A stretch of DNA of 59,857 bases from an uncultured Bacteroidales bacterium (lineage in GTDB: Bacteria; Bacteroidota; Bacteroidia; Bacteroidales; Muribaculaceae), in assembly GCA_902781045.1 (NCBI GenBank), contig CACZHT010000019.1, positions 1 through 59,857 on the forward strand, given 5' to 3'. Made by a program: the position numbers and the translations under genes. The number at the start of each line of letters is the position of its first letter. Position 1 is the stretch's first letter. The notes below the pieces were generated by a model. The model saw only the letters and a list, made by a program, of their open reading frames with translations, was not told where the DNA came from and ran no database searches. Below, piece after piece: positions 51,989-59,731 of this stretch.

Positions 51989-54319
51989 ATGGCAAAAAAT
52001 CTCGTAATTGTTGAGTCTCCGGCCAAGGCCAAGACCATACAGAAGTTCCTCGGCAACGACTATAAGGTCATGTCGAGCTACGGACATATACGCGACTTGC
52101 ACAAGAAGGATTTCAGCATCGACGTCGAGCATGGGTTCCAGCCCATCTATGAGATACCCGACGACAAGCAGGAACTTGTCGAGAAACTGCGCAAGGCGGC
52201 GCAGGAAGCCACCATGGTGTGGCTCGCCAGCGATGAAGACCGCGAGGGAGAGGCTATCGCATGGCACCTCTACGAGGTGCTCGGCCTCAAGCCCGAGAAC
52301 ACCAAGCGAATTGTCTTCCACGAGATCACCAAGCCCGCCATCTTGCGGGCCATTGAGCAGCCGCGCGACATCGACCGCAACCTGGTCGATGCCCAGCAGG
52401 CACGCCGAGTGCTGGATCGCATCGTGGGCTTCGAGCTCTCGCCCGTGCTGTGGAAGAAAATCAAGCCCGCATTGTCGGCCGGGCGCGTGCAGAGTGTGGC
52501 CGTGCGGCTCATCGCCGAGCGCGAGAAGGAAATCAAGGACTTCAAGAGCGAACCCTACTACCGTGTCACTGCACAATTCGAGCCTGAGGGGCAGGGCGGC
52601 GTGTTCACCGCCGAGCTCAACACCCGTCTGGCCAAGCGCGGCGAGGCGCTGAAGTTCCTGGAGATGAGTCAGGATGCGACATTCGAGGTCGACGCCATCA
52701 ATGTCAAGCCTGTCAAGAAGAGTCCGGCACCGCCGTTCACCACCTCGACGCTGCAGCAGGAGGCAGCGCGCAAGCTGGGCATGTCGGTGAGCCAGACAAT
52801 GCGCGTGGCACAGGCACTCTACGAGGCCGGACACATCACCTACATGCGAACAGACTCGGTCAACCTCAGCGCACTGGCCATTGGCACCATCAGCGACGAA
52901 ATCAAGCAGAACATCGGCGAGCAGTACCTCAAGGTGCGCAAGTACCACACCAGCACCAAAGGCGCGCAGGAGGCACACGAGGCGATACGACCCACCTACA
53001 TCAGCAACCACGAGGTCACCGGCACGGCACAGGAGAAGAAGCTGTACAACCTCATCTGGAAGCGTACCATCGCCTCGCAGATGGCCGACGCCGAGCTTGA
53101 GCGAACCAGTGTCGACATCACCGTGAGCAACCGCGACGAGCTGTTCCAGGCCACTGGCGAAGTGGTCAAGTTCGACGGCTTCCTCAAGGTGTATTTCGAG
53201 TCGACCGACGACGAACAGTCCGCTCCCGACGACCTCAACACGCTGCCCGCACTGCGACAAGGCGAGGGGCTGGGGCTGCAGGAGATGGTGGCCATGCAGC
53301 GATTCACACAGCAGCCCATCAGATACAGTGAGGCATCGCTCGTGCGCAAGCTGGAGGAGTTGGGCATCGGACGACCGTCAACCTATGCGCCCACCATCTC
53401 GACCATACAGCAGCGCGAATATGTGGTGCGAGGCGAGAGCAAGGGCGAGAAGCGAGACTATGAGGTCATCACTCTCAAGGGCGACAAAATCTTGTCCAGG
53501 ACACGCAGCGAGCTTGTCGGCAGCGAGAAGGGTAAGTTGCTGCCCACAGATGTGGGCATGGTGGTCAATGACTTCCTCATCAAGTACTTCCCCTCAATCT
53601 TGGACTATAACTTCACGGCTCGCGTCGAGGAGACGTTCGATAGCATTGCCGAGGGAAAAGAACAATGGAACGACGACATTGAGCGATTCTACGCCGACTT
53701 CCACCCCAACATCCAGAAGGTCTCGACACTGCGCCTGGAACACAAAGTGGGAGAGCGTGTGCTGGGTAACGACCCCAAGACCGGCAAACCTGTCTCGGTC
53801 AAGATTGGGCGTTATGGGCCACTGGTGCAGCTGGGCAGCACCGAGTCGACCGAGAAGCCACGTTTCGCCTCGCTGCTCAAGGAGCAGTCCATGGCCACCA
53901 TCACACTCGAGGAGGCACTCAAACTCTTCGACCTGCCGCGCACCTTGGGCAAGTTTGAGGACGAGGATGTCATCGTGGCGGTAGGACGATTCGGACCCTA
54001 CGTCAAGCACGGCAAGGAGTTTGTGTCCATCCCCAAGGACATCGCGCCGCAGGCACTGACGCTCGACCAGGCGCAACAGCTCATCGTGGACAAGCGACAG
54101 AACGAGGCGCAGAAGGTAATCAAGACGTTTGAAGAGGAGCCTGAGCTGCAGGTGCTCAATGGACGATACGGACCCTATATCAGCTACAAGAAGCAGAACT
54201 ACAAGATTCCGCGCAAGCTGGACGCGGCATCGCTCACGCTGGACGAGTGCCGGGCCATCATTGCCGACGAGGCCAACGCATCGCGTCCCAAGCGTACCGC
54301 CCGCAGGGCTAAGAAGTAG
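51989..54319 (+). CDS. topA: DNA topoisomerase I
   Basis: The 776-aa type IA topoisomerase relaxes negative supercoils. The Toprim domain begins NLVIVESPAKAKTIQKFLG and includes ASDEDREGEAIAWHL. The active-site tyrosine is Y285 in ITYMRTDSVNLS. SAGRVQSVAVRLI and GIGRPSTYAPTISTIQQREYV are conserved. Instead of C-terminal zinc fingers it ends with repeats of the GRFGPYVKHGKEFVSIP and GRYGPYISYKKQNYKIP type, usual for Bacteroidetes, and a basic tail. Start at MAKNLVIVE fits the promoter. Confidence 0.97.
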   Translation: MAKNLVIVESPAKAKTIQKFLGNDYKVMSSYGHIRDLHKKDFSIDVEHGFQPIYEIPDDKQELVEKLRKAAQEATMVWLASDEDREGEAIAWHLYEVLGLKPENTKRIVFHEITKPAILRAIEQPRDIDRNLVDAQQARRVLDRIVGFELSPVLWKKIKPALSAGRVQSVAVRLIAEREKEIKDFKSEPYYRVTAQFEPEGQGGVFTAELNTRLAKRGEALKFLEMSQDATFEVDAINVKPVKKSPAPPFTTSTLQQEAARKLGMSVSQTMRVAQALYEAGHITYMRTDSVNLSALAIGTISDEIKQNIGEQYLKVRKYHTSTKGAQEAHEAIRPTYISNHEVTGTAQEKKLYNLIWKRTIASQMADAELERTSVDITVSNRDELFQATGEVVKFDGFLKVYFESTDDEQSAPDDLNTLPALRQGEGLGLQEMVAMQRFTQQPIRYSEASLVRKLEELGIGRPSTYAPTISTIQQREYVVRGESKGEKRDYEVITLKGDKILSRTRSELVGSEKGKLLPTDVGMVVNDFLIKYFPSILDYNFTARVEETFDSIAEGKEQWNDDIERFYADFHPNIQKVSTLRLEHKVGERVLGNDPKTGKPVSVKIGRYGPLVQLGSTESTEKPRFASLLKEQSMATITLEEALKLFDLPRTLGKFEDEDVIVAVGRFGPYVKHGKEFVSIPKDIAPQALTLDQAQQLIVDKRQNEAQKVIKTFEEEPELQVLNGRYGPYISYKKQNYKIPRKLDAASLTLDECRAIIADEANASRPKRTARRAKK

Positions 54320-54519
54320 CGCCACCTAAGGGCGGACGCAACCAGCAATCATGCGGTGAGACATGGGGCCAGACCCTCTGTGCCAGAAGTGGCTGGCGGA
54401 GGGGCTGGCTCCTTGCGTTACTCCAAAACGCCTGTCGAGCGGGTGGCTGCGAGAGGCCGCTTTTGGGGCGAGAAACGAAAAAATGTCATTTTTTTTGCCC
54501 ATGGTTCGGAAAAAAGTCG
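54320..54519. other. Spacer with a decayed GGGTCAGACCC element
   Basis: The spacer after topA contains GGGGCCAGACCCTCTGTGCC, a degraded form of the hairpin family at 488 and 2818. No terminator with a T run and no gene are evident. Confidence 0.4.
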
Positions 54520-54527
54520 TACCTTTA
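54520..54527 (+). promoter_or_regulatory. Promoter -7 box of the coiled-coil gene
   Basis: TACCTTTA, a one-base variant of the consensus, with a TTTG 22 nt upstream (54494-54497), slightly long spacing. Leader about 27 nt. Confidence 0.5.
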
Positions 54528-54554
54528 CACTTTCAGACAAATTCGCTCTAGGAT

Positions 54555-56534
54555 ATGGACTTTTTCAGCAAAGTGAAACGGGCTTTTGGATTTACCGAGG
54601 ACGGTAGAGACTTTGAGGACGATCTCGCCCTCGACTCGCGCAACACGCCATACGTCAACCCCTTCCGCCGAGACAATGACACCCGGCCTGGCGAGGGTGC
54701 TAAGGCGCGGCAGGCTAGCGCTGCCGATGACGTTCAAGCCGTACCCGACCCCGAGTTGGCTGCACTCAAGGCGCAGATGCAGCAGATGATGAGCATGATG
54801 CGAAACATGCAAGCGCAACAGAAGCAACAGGCCGAAAAACACATTGCACAGCAGGCAGAGCTGCCAGACGATCAGACGGTGGGCAACCAACAAACCGAAG
54901 AACACCCTCGCGAGGACGACCTCAAGCTGAGGCTGCAACAGAGCGAGGCGCAGCGGCGCACAGCGCTGGACCGCGCCAATGCGCTCACCGAGAAAATCGA
55001 GCAGCTGCAGGTGCGTGTCAACACACTAGAGAACGACAAGAAAGGACTGCTCAACAAGATACGGGTCATGGAGGTCAAGGCTGGCGGTGACGGAGGAACA
55101 GAGACCACCGACGCCATCGAGCGAATGATGGAGCAACACCACGAAGAGCTGGCCGAGAAAGACAAGGTCATCGATCAACTCAAGCAGCAGCTCGACAGCG
55201 TCAAGGCCGAGACAGATGCCATGCGGAGCGACACCGAAGCCAACAGCCGGCTGCTCGAAGCGGCTAAGCAACAAGCCGATGACGCAAAGACCGAGCTGGA
55301 ACTGGTCAAGGAAGAGGCGGCACGCACACAGGCCGAGGCTCAGCAGCAATTGGATCAAGTCAAGCAGCAGCTTGAAGCCAGACAAGCCGAACTTGACGAG
55401 GCCAACGCCAGCCTCGAGATTGCCGAGCAAGTGCAGCAGAAGCTCGAAGAGGTCGAGCAGTTCAAGGAGAAGAAGAACACCGAAATTGCCATGCTCAAGG
55501 CCGAGGTTGAGCGACTCAAACCAGCTCAGAATGCGATTGAAAGGCTTGAACAGGCCGAGCGCGACAACACAACTCTGCGCAAGACCATCGAACAGTTGCA
55601 CGCACAAGCCAAGGACACGGCCGACAAGCACAAGCGGCGCGACATCGATGTGGCCAACCACATCGATGCGCTCAAGGCACAATTGGCATCGGCCGCAACG
55701 GTCGTTGAGCGGCATCGCACTGAGCGCGAGCAACTCGAGCAGCAGATAGCGCAATTCACCGCCGAGGGACAGAAGACTGCCAATCGGTTGCTTCAGCAGC
55801 AAGAAGAGTTGCAAGAAATCCACGCCTCGCTCACTGTCGCTAATGCCCAGGTCGAGCAGTTGCGCGACGAGAAAAACCAGATAGCCGAGCGCCTCAGCGC
55901 CAAGGAAACCGAGTTGCGCAATCTGGTTGAAGAGTCGTCTCGCACGGCGACCGCCCAGGCCGATGAGGTCGCCCTGTTGAAGCAGCAACTCGCCGAGTCG
56001 TCGTTTGCGGCGACCGCCAGTGCCGATGAGGTCGCGCGGTTGAAGCAGCAACTCGCCGAGTCGTCGCATGCGGCAACCGCCCAGACCGAAGAAATCGCCT
56101 CGCTGAAAGAGGAACTTGCCGAGGCCAATGCCAATCTAGAAATCGCCGCACAAGTGCAGCAAAAACTTGAGGAAGTCGAGCAATTCAAGGAGAAGAAAAA
56201 CAGCGAGATTACCAAACTCAAGGAGCAAGTCAAGCAACTTGAGAAACAATTAGAGCGGCAAAAGCAAGAGGTAGCGGCCACCTCGAAACCGGTTGAAAGC
56301 AAAAAGACAGAGCACATTGAGCCAAAGAAGAATCCCGCTCTGCAGCCCGAACCCGTCAAGAAATCGGCTAAATCTATGCCACGAGACCCGTTTGCCGGTA
56401 TCGACCAGGATCTGGACGACATCGACTGGCTGGTGCCTGCTGTGCCCGATCCTGTGCCTGCACCAGAGCCTGAACCCGAACCTGAACCCCAGCCAGTACC
56501 CAAGCCCGATCCGCGCCAACTCTCCCTCTTCTGA
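54555..56534 (+). CDS. Long coiled-coil protein with C-terminal QLSLF motif
   Basis: The 659-aa protein is not one I recognise. The N terminus (MDFFSKVKRAFGFTEDGRD, then ALDSRNTPYVNPFRRD) looks like a small conserved module. Residues about 75-590 are heptad-rich, charged coiled coil with internal duplication: ANASLEIAEQVQQKLEEVEQ recurs later as ANANLEIAAQVQQKLEEVEQ, and a 20-odd-residue unit around LLKQQLAESSFAATASADEV repeats about three times. A proline/glutamate linker (PEPEPEPEPQPVPKPDP) leads to the terminal residues RQLSLF. QLSLF matches the consensus pentapeptide by which proteins bind the bacterial sliding clamp DnaN. No signal peptide. A cytosolic structural role at the chromosome or replication fork is a hypothesis. 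Confidence 0.85.
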   Translation: MDFFSKVKRAFGFTEDGRDFEDDLALDSRNTPYVNPFRRDNDTRPGEGAKARQASAADDVQAVPDPELAALKAQMQQMMSMMRNMQAQQKQQAEKHIAQQAELPDDQTVGNQQTEEHPREDDLKLRLQQSEAQRRTALDRANALTEKIEQLQVRVNTLENDKKGLLNKIRVMEVKAGGDGGTETTDAIERMMEQHHEELAEKDKVIDQLKQQLDSVKAETDAMRSDTEANSRLLEAAKQQADDAKTELELVKEEAARTQAEAQQQLDQVKQQLEARQAELDEANASLEIAEQVQQKLEEVEQFKEKKNTEIAMLKAEVERLKPAQNAIERLEQAERDNTTLRKTIEQLHAQAKDTADKHKRRDIDVANHIDALKAQLASAATVVERHRTEREQLEQQIAQFTAEGQKTANRLLQQQEELQEIHASLTVANAQVEQLRDEKNQIAERLSAKETELRNLVEESSRTATAQADEVALLKQQLAESSFAATASADEVARLKQQLAESSHAATAQTEEIASLKEELAEANANLEIAAQVQQKLEEVEQFKEKKNSEITKLKEQVKQLEKQLERQKQEVAATSKPVESKKTEHIEPKKNPALQPEPVKKSAKSMPRDPFAGIDQDLDDIDWLVPAVPDPVPAPEPEPEPEPQPVPKPDPRQLSLF

Positions 56535-56539
56535 CCCTC

Positions 56540-56704
56540 ATCATTAACGACAACATCGTTTACGTTAATACATTAAGACTGAAGCCTGACATGACCGTGC
56601 AACCTGATACCGTGCAGCGTGCCCGCGAGGAGCATTTGCGCTGGGACGAGGAGAACCGTCTAGCGGCTCTCTCGCAGACCAGAAAAAGAAATCTTTCATT
56701 ATGA
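56540..56704 (+). pseudogene. RHS-repeat protein fragment 1
   Basis: An open frame reads NDNIVYVNTLRLKPDMTVQP, then RAREEHLRWDEENRLAALSQ and after that only TRKRNLSL before TGA. The middle is typical RHS/YD-repeat core, nearly identical to 57340-57474. There is no start of its own and no 5' part of an RHS gene. After LAALSQ the core is lost and the last residues are probably the end of a deleted toxin tip, since the TGA overlaps the next gene's ATG as in toxin-immunity pairs. Confidence 0.75.
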
Positions 56705-57114
56705 GATTAACCCATAAATTATTTCGTTCAGCATTGTGGTTGGTTTTTAACGCGCTATTATTCCATGTCGATTTTAATAGTCCCGTAGTTGAACCTTCTT
56801 TTGATGGCACTTTTAATGAAGGAATTATGACCCTTCAACTCTATGCATGTTTCTATTTGATAATTTATGATTCATTTTTGTTGTTCTATTTGGTGAAAGT
56901 GAAAGAAATCAATTATATGGTTTTTTATGGTCCAATTTTATTCTTTCTTGTCACATATCCATTGCTTGAGATTCCATTAAGAGGCGGGTTGTTTTTGGAC
57001 GACTCCTTTGTTTATCATTTATGGAAGTGGGCTAATGTGTTGTTGTTTTCAGAATTTGCTTGTGTTGTTATCCTAACTCTAAAAAGAGTCAGAAAGCTCG
57101 GTCTAAACTCATAA
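56701..57114 (+). CDS. Putative membrane immunity protein of an RHS cassette
   Basis: The 137-aa protein has four hydrophobic segments (about 8-22, 44-64, 70-90 and 105-128), with charged ends such as KRVRKLGLNS. It is markedly AT-rich compared with the window's core genes. Its ATG overlaps the stop of RHS fragment 1 (ATGA), the layout of an immunity gene behind a toxin tip. I recognise no family. Immunity function is inferred from position only. Confidence 0.6.
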   Translation: MRLTHKLFRSALWLVFNALLFHVDFNSPVVEPSFDGTFNEGIMTLQLYACFYLIIYDSFLLFYLVKVKEINYMVFYGPILFFLVTYPLLEIPLRGGLFLDDSFVYHLWKWANVLLFSEFACVVILTLKRVRKLGLNS

Positions 57115-57204
57115 ACTTGATATGTGTTATTGCTTTTACAATGACATGGAACGGCCAATTACCTCCACTGTCTCGCACGGCGGCACGGCGGTGCAGCTGG
57201 CAGT

Positions 57205-57543
57205 GTGACAGGGGGACGGTTCTTTTGTCACAATATATTTTAGGAGTTTTATGACACGCTCGAACAACAACTACCGCACGGCACTGGTCGCGCCGACTGC
57301 TGGCGACAGCATCCGGGAGACGCATTCTTATGAGTATGACAATAATGGCAACATCGTTTACGTTAATACTCAAAGATTGAAGCCTGACATGACCGTGCAA
57401 CCTGATACCGTGCAGCGTGCCCGCGAGGAGCATTTGCGCTGGGACGAGGAGAACCGTCTAGCGGCTCTCTCGCAGAGGCTATGTGTCGCACTACTGGTAC
57501 GACGCCGACGGCGAGCGTGACAAAAGAACCGTCCCCGTGTCAC
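57205..57543. repeat. Inverted repeat pair flanking RHS fragment 2
   Basis: 57205-57231 and the reverse complement of 57517-57543 agree at 26 of 27 positions. Each end is GTGACA-GGGGACGGTTCTTTTGTCAC-like, itself with GTGACA/TGTCAC ends, and shares the GGGGACGGTTCTTTT core with the palindromes at 10309 and 28858. Together they bracket about 285 bp of RHS sequence. Confidence 0.8.
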
Positions 57544-57758
57544 ACAATTTATTGGGAGAAAAGATGATTATGGGGTCTAAGGGTTGTTTTGGTGTATATG
57601 AAGGAAATAACGAAATGAAAAGATTTATGAATGACGTATCTACTCGATTGCGAAAGAATTCCAATAAGACTATCAATATAACAATCAAGAAAAGGCTTAA
57701 TGTTGAATGGGAAATAGTTGTAGATAGTGATGGAAATAAAACAACTGTTGGGTTATGA
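57251..57758 (+). pseudogene. RHS-repeat fragment 2 with toxin-tip remnant
   Basis: From 57251 one frame reads TRSNNNYRTALVAPTAGD, then ETHSYEYDNNGNIVYVNTQR and the LRWDEENRLAALSQ core. Near 57474 the frame breaks: the RHS core continues as GYVSHYWYDADGER in another frame. That frame passes straight through the inverted repeat (read as DKRTVPVSH) into an AT-rich stretch of about 65 residues, from MIMGSKGCFGVYEGNN to EWEIVVDSDGNKTTVGL. The latter is probably the end of a toxin tip. Missing 5' part, a frameshift and the inserted repeat make this a broken orphan cassette. Confidence 0.75.
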
Positions 57759-58165
57759 GATTATTATATTTGTTTGTAATATATATCTGTGTTTTATTTA
57801 TATTACTTAATTGTAATTGTAACAAATCAAATAATTATGGAGATTATCAATCAAAAGTATATGCTGATACCATCATAAAAAACGGAAGTAAGATACAGAT
57901 ATTGATTATGATGGAATGGTTTGACTCTGATAAGGGATATTTGTTTGTAGAGAAGGATAGTGCTGATTTTTGCCCCAAAAATATTGAACATTATCTTTTC
58001 CACAGGAAAGAGGATGCCATAATACTCTCTTCGCCCGCTTGCGACAACATTGATACATGCTATGTCAAAAATATTACTAATGAAATCATTGTTTTGTTTC
58101 ATAATAATGATAAGTTGTTTTTTTCAGACCAAAAAACAACACGTTTAACTCGTTTGTGGAATTAA
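57755..58165 (+). CDS. Putative lipoprotein immunity protein
   Basis: The 136-aa protein has a hydrophobic N terminus ending near LLNCNCNKSNNY, a possible lipobox with C21 or C23. The mature part contains MMEWFDSDKGYLFVEKD and YLFHRKEDAIILSSPACDN. Very AT-rich, unlike the chromosomal core. Its ATG overlaps the stop of the preceding tip remnant (ATGA), so it is the likely immunity partner of that RHS tip. Periplasmic or membrane-anchored neutralisation is inferred; no family recognised. Confidence 0.6.
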   Translation: MRLLYLFVIYICVLFILLNCNCNKSNNYGDYQSKVYADTIIKNGSKIQILIMMEWFDSDKGYLFVEKDSADFCPKNIEHYLFHRKEDAIILSSPACDNIDTCYVKNITNEIIVLFHNNDKLFFSDQKTTRLTRLWN

Positions 58166-58168
58166 TTG

Positions 58169-58385
58169 GCAGGGGGACGGTTCTTTTGTCACGGCATTGC
58201 ATCAGTAGTTTTATGACACGCTAGGACACTAACTACCGAAACGGAGTTGTCGATGTCCTGTTTGATGACTTTTGGTGATTTTGATGATCTTGGTGTGAAA
58301 GACTGACATCAAAGCCATCAAATCCCATCAAAGTTCACCAAAATAATTTCAATGTTGTTTGCACCCCCAATTTTGACAATTCCCG
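58169..58385. repeat. Large direct repeat, copy 1
   Basis: This block starts with GGGGGACGGTTCTTTTGTCACG, continues AGTTTTATGACACGCT and ...GTGAAAGACTGACATCAAA..CATCA..TCCCATCAAAGTTCACCAA, and ends in AATTCCCGG. It matches 59209-59420 over its whole length with scattered changes. Its first 70 nt also match 57205-57275. Internal CTTTTGGTGATTTTGATG and CATCAAAGTTCACCAAAA form a stem. The stretch 58386-58579 holds no gene. Confidence 0.8.
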
Positions 58386-58579
58386 GTGTCACATAAAATC
58401 TTGAGCCGTGCAAGAGTTTGTCCAAGACTTAACCCAAGTCGGAAGATAATAAATGGTTTTGTTTTTCGTTATTTAATTGATTGGCCTTCATGCCAGTGGC
58501 TTGTGGCACGGCGTGTAGAGCCTGAGCCGTGAAGCAGGCAAAAATAATTACCAGGCTTGTGACTATATACAGTTTATTG

Positions 58580-59125
58580 ATGATGAAAAAGATCCTTACT
58601 TTTGTATTAGCAGCTATTGGAATGGCTGCGCTTACCGCTTGTGTGGGCGGCGACGGCAACAACGAAGGCAATGCTGTTAGCCAAGACAGCACCACTAACG
58701 TAGCTCCCGACCAGCCTAAAGAGGCTTCGTCACTGATTGAGAAAGATCGCTTCACCTTCACCCTGCCCGATGGCTGGGAAGACACCAATGCCGATAAAGA
58801 AACCAGCGCCGAATGCCGCAAGCCCAACAAGGATGACAAGAGCGCGTCGACCTACGCTGTAAGCATGTACGCTAACACTGCATCGTCGATGCAAACTGCC
58901 GAGAAGGCCGTTGCACACATGACCGAGAAAGGTCTCAAGGCTGGTGACGACATGGTCGTCGGTGACAAGACATTCAAGGTGGTTAAACACAACTCCGACC
59001 CCAATCACTGCTGGCTCTTCACCGACCTGCCTCAAGGCGACGGTGTGCTGTATGTGGAGGTTATCATTGGCAATGCCAACGATCCCGAGGTGCAACAACT
59101 CCTCGAAAGCGTCAAATTCAAATAA
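58580..59125 (+). CDS. Lipoprotein of unknown function
   Basis: The 181-aa protein has a signal peptide with lipobox ALTAC (C21), then a low-complexity acidic linker (VGGDGNNEGNAVSQDSTTN). The domain after about residue 50 reads FTFTLPDGWEDTN, STYAVSMYANTASSMQTAEK, KTFKVVKHNSDPNHCWLFTD and ends VQQLLESVKFK. This alternation of beta strands with a helix and the LPDGW/LLESVKF ends resembles small PsbP/Mog1-like stress lipoproteins, but I cannot assign a family. It lies between the two large direct repeats, and its GC content resembles the core genome. Start is one of two adjacent ATGs. Confidence 0.8.
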   Translation: MMKKILTFVLAAIGMAALTACVGGDGNNEGNAVSQDSTTNVAPDQPKEASSLIEKDRFTFTLPDGWEDTNADKETSAECRKPNKDDKSASTYAVSMYANTASSMQTAEKAVAHMTEKGLKAGDDMVVGDKTFKVVKHNSDPNHCWLFTDLPQGDGVLYVEVIIGNANDPEVQQLLESVKFK

Positions 59126-59166
59126 CATCCACAGGCTAAAGCCCCGTCGCGGGCTGAAGAACTATG

Positions 59167-59199
59167 ACACAGGGGTGCCCCATCGCGGCACCCCTGTGT
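59167..59199 (+). terminator. Terminator of the lipoprotein gene
   Basis: A perfect 13-bp stem ACACAGGGGTGCC/GGCACCCCTGTGT with a 7-nt loop, 42 nt after the stop. Confidence 0.8.
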
Positions 59200-59208
59200 T
59201 ATGATTAT

Positions 59209-59420
59209 GTGACAGGGGGACGTTTTTTGTCACGGCAATGCTTCAGAAGTTTTATGACATGCCTGAACAACAACTGCCGAAGCGGAGATGGCAATGCCCT
59301 GCTTGATGACCTTTGATGGCCTTGTTGTGAAAGACTGACATCAAAACCATCAGATCCCATCAAAGTTCACCAATATAATTTCACTGTTGATTACCCCCAA
59401 AAATTCTTGATAATTCCCGG
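59209..59420. repeat. Large direct repeat, copy 2
   Basis: This is the second copy of the block at 58169-58385, beginning GTGACAGGGGGACGTTTTTTG (core shortened) and ending TAATTCCCGG. After it comes an AATTCTCAATTCTC spacer repeat (59465-59512). Confidence 0.8.
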
Positions 59421-59583
59421 TAATTCGTGTGTCTATCCACAACAAGCACGCACAACGGCCCAATTCTCCATACTCCATTCTTAATTTTCAATTCTCCATT
59501 CTCAATTCTCAATCATATATAAATAGGTGTACCGTCCAGGAGCCGGAAAAAGTGGTTTATTCCTGAAAAAAGTGGCAAAAAAA

Positions 59584-59616
59584 TTTGGCGTGTTCGGAAA
59601 AGTCGCCGTACATTTG
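59584..59616 (+). promoter_or_regulatory. Strong promoter P1 of a probable rRNA operon
   Basis: TTTG (59584-59587), 21-nt spacer, TACATTTG (59609-59616). The block AAGTCGCCGTAC-TTTGCACC around it is repeated at P2, a sign of duplicated strong promoters. Confidence 0.65.
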
Positions 59617-59700
59617 CACCCGCAAACGGGAAACGGTTCCGCCGCGGCAACGCGGGACAGTCGGCCAGTTGCAAAACTTTGTTAAAAGTTTGACAAAAAT

Positions 59701-59731
59701 TTTGCCAGGTCAGAAAGTCGCCGTACCTTTG
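59701..59731 (+). promoter_or_regulatory. Strong promoter P2 of a probable rRNA operon
   Basis: TTTG (59701-59704), 19-nt spacer, TACCTTTG (59724-59731): a full consensus match, preceded by an A/T-rich stretch. Confidence 0.7.
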
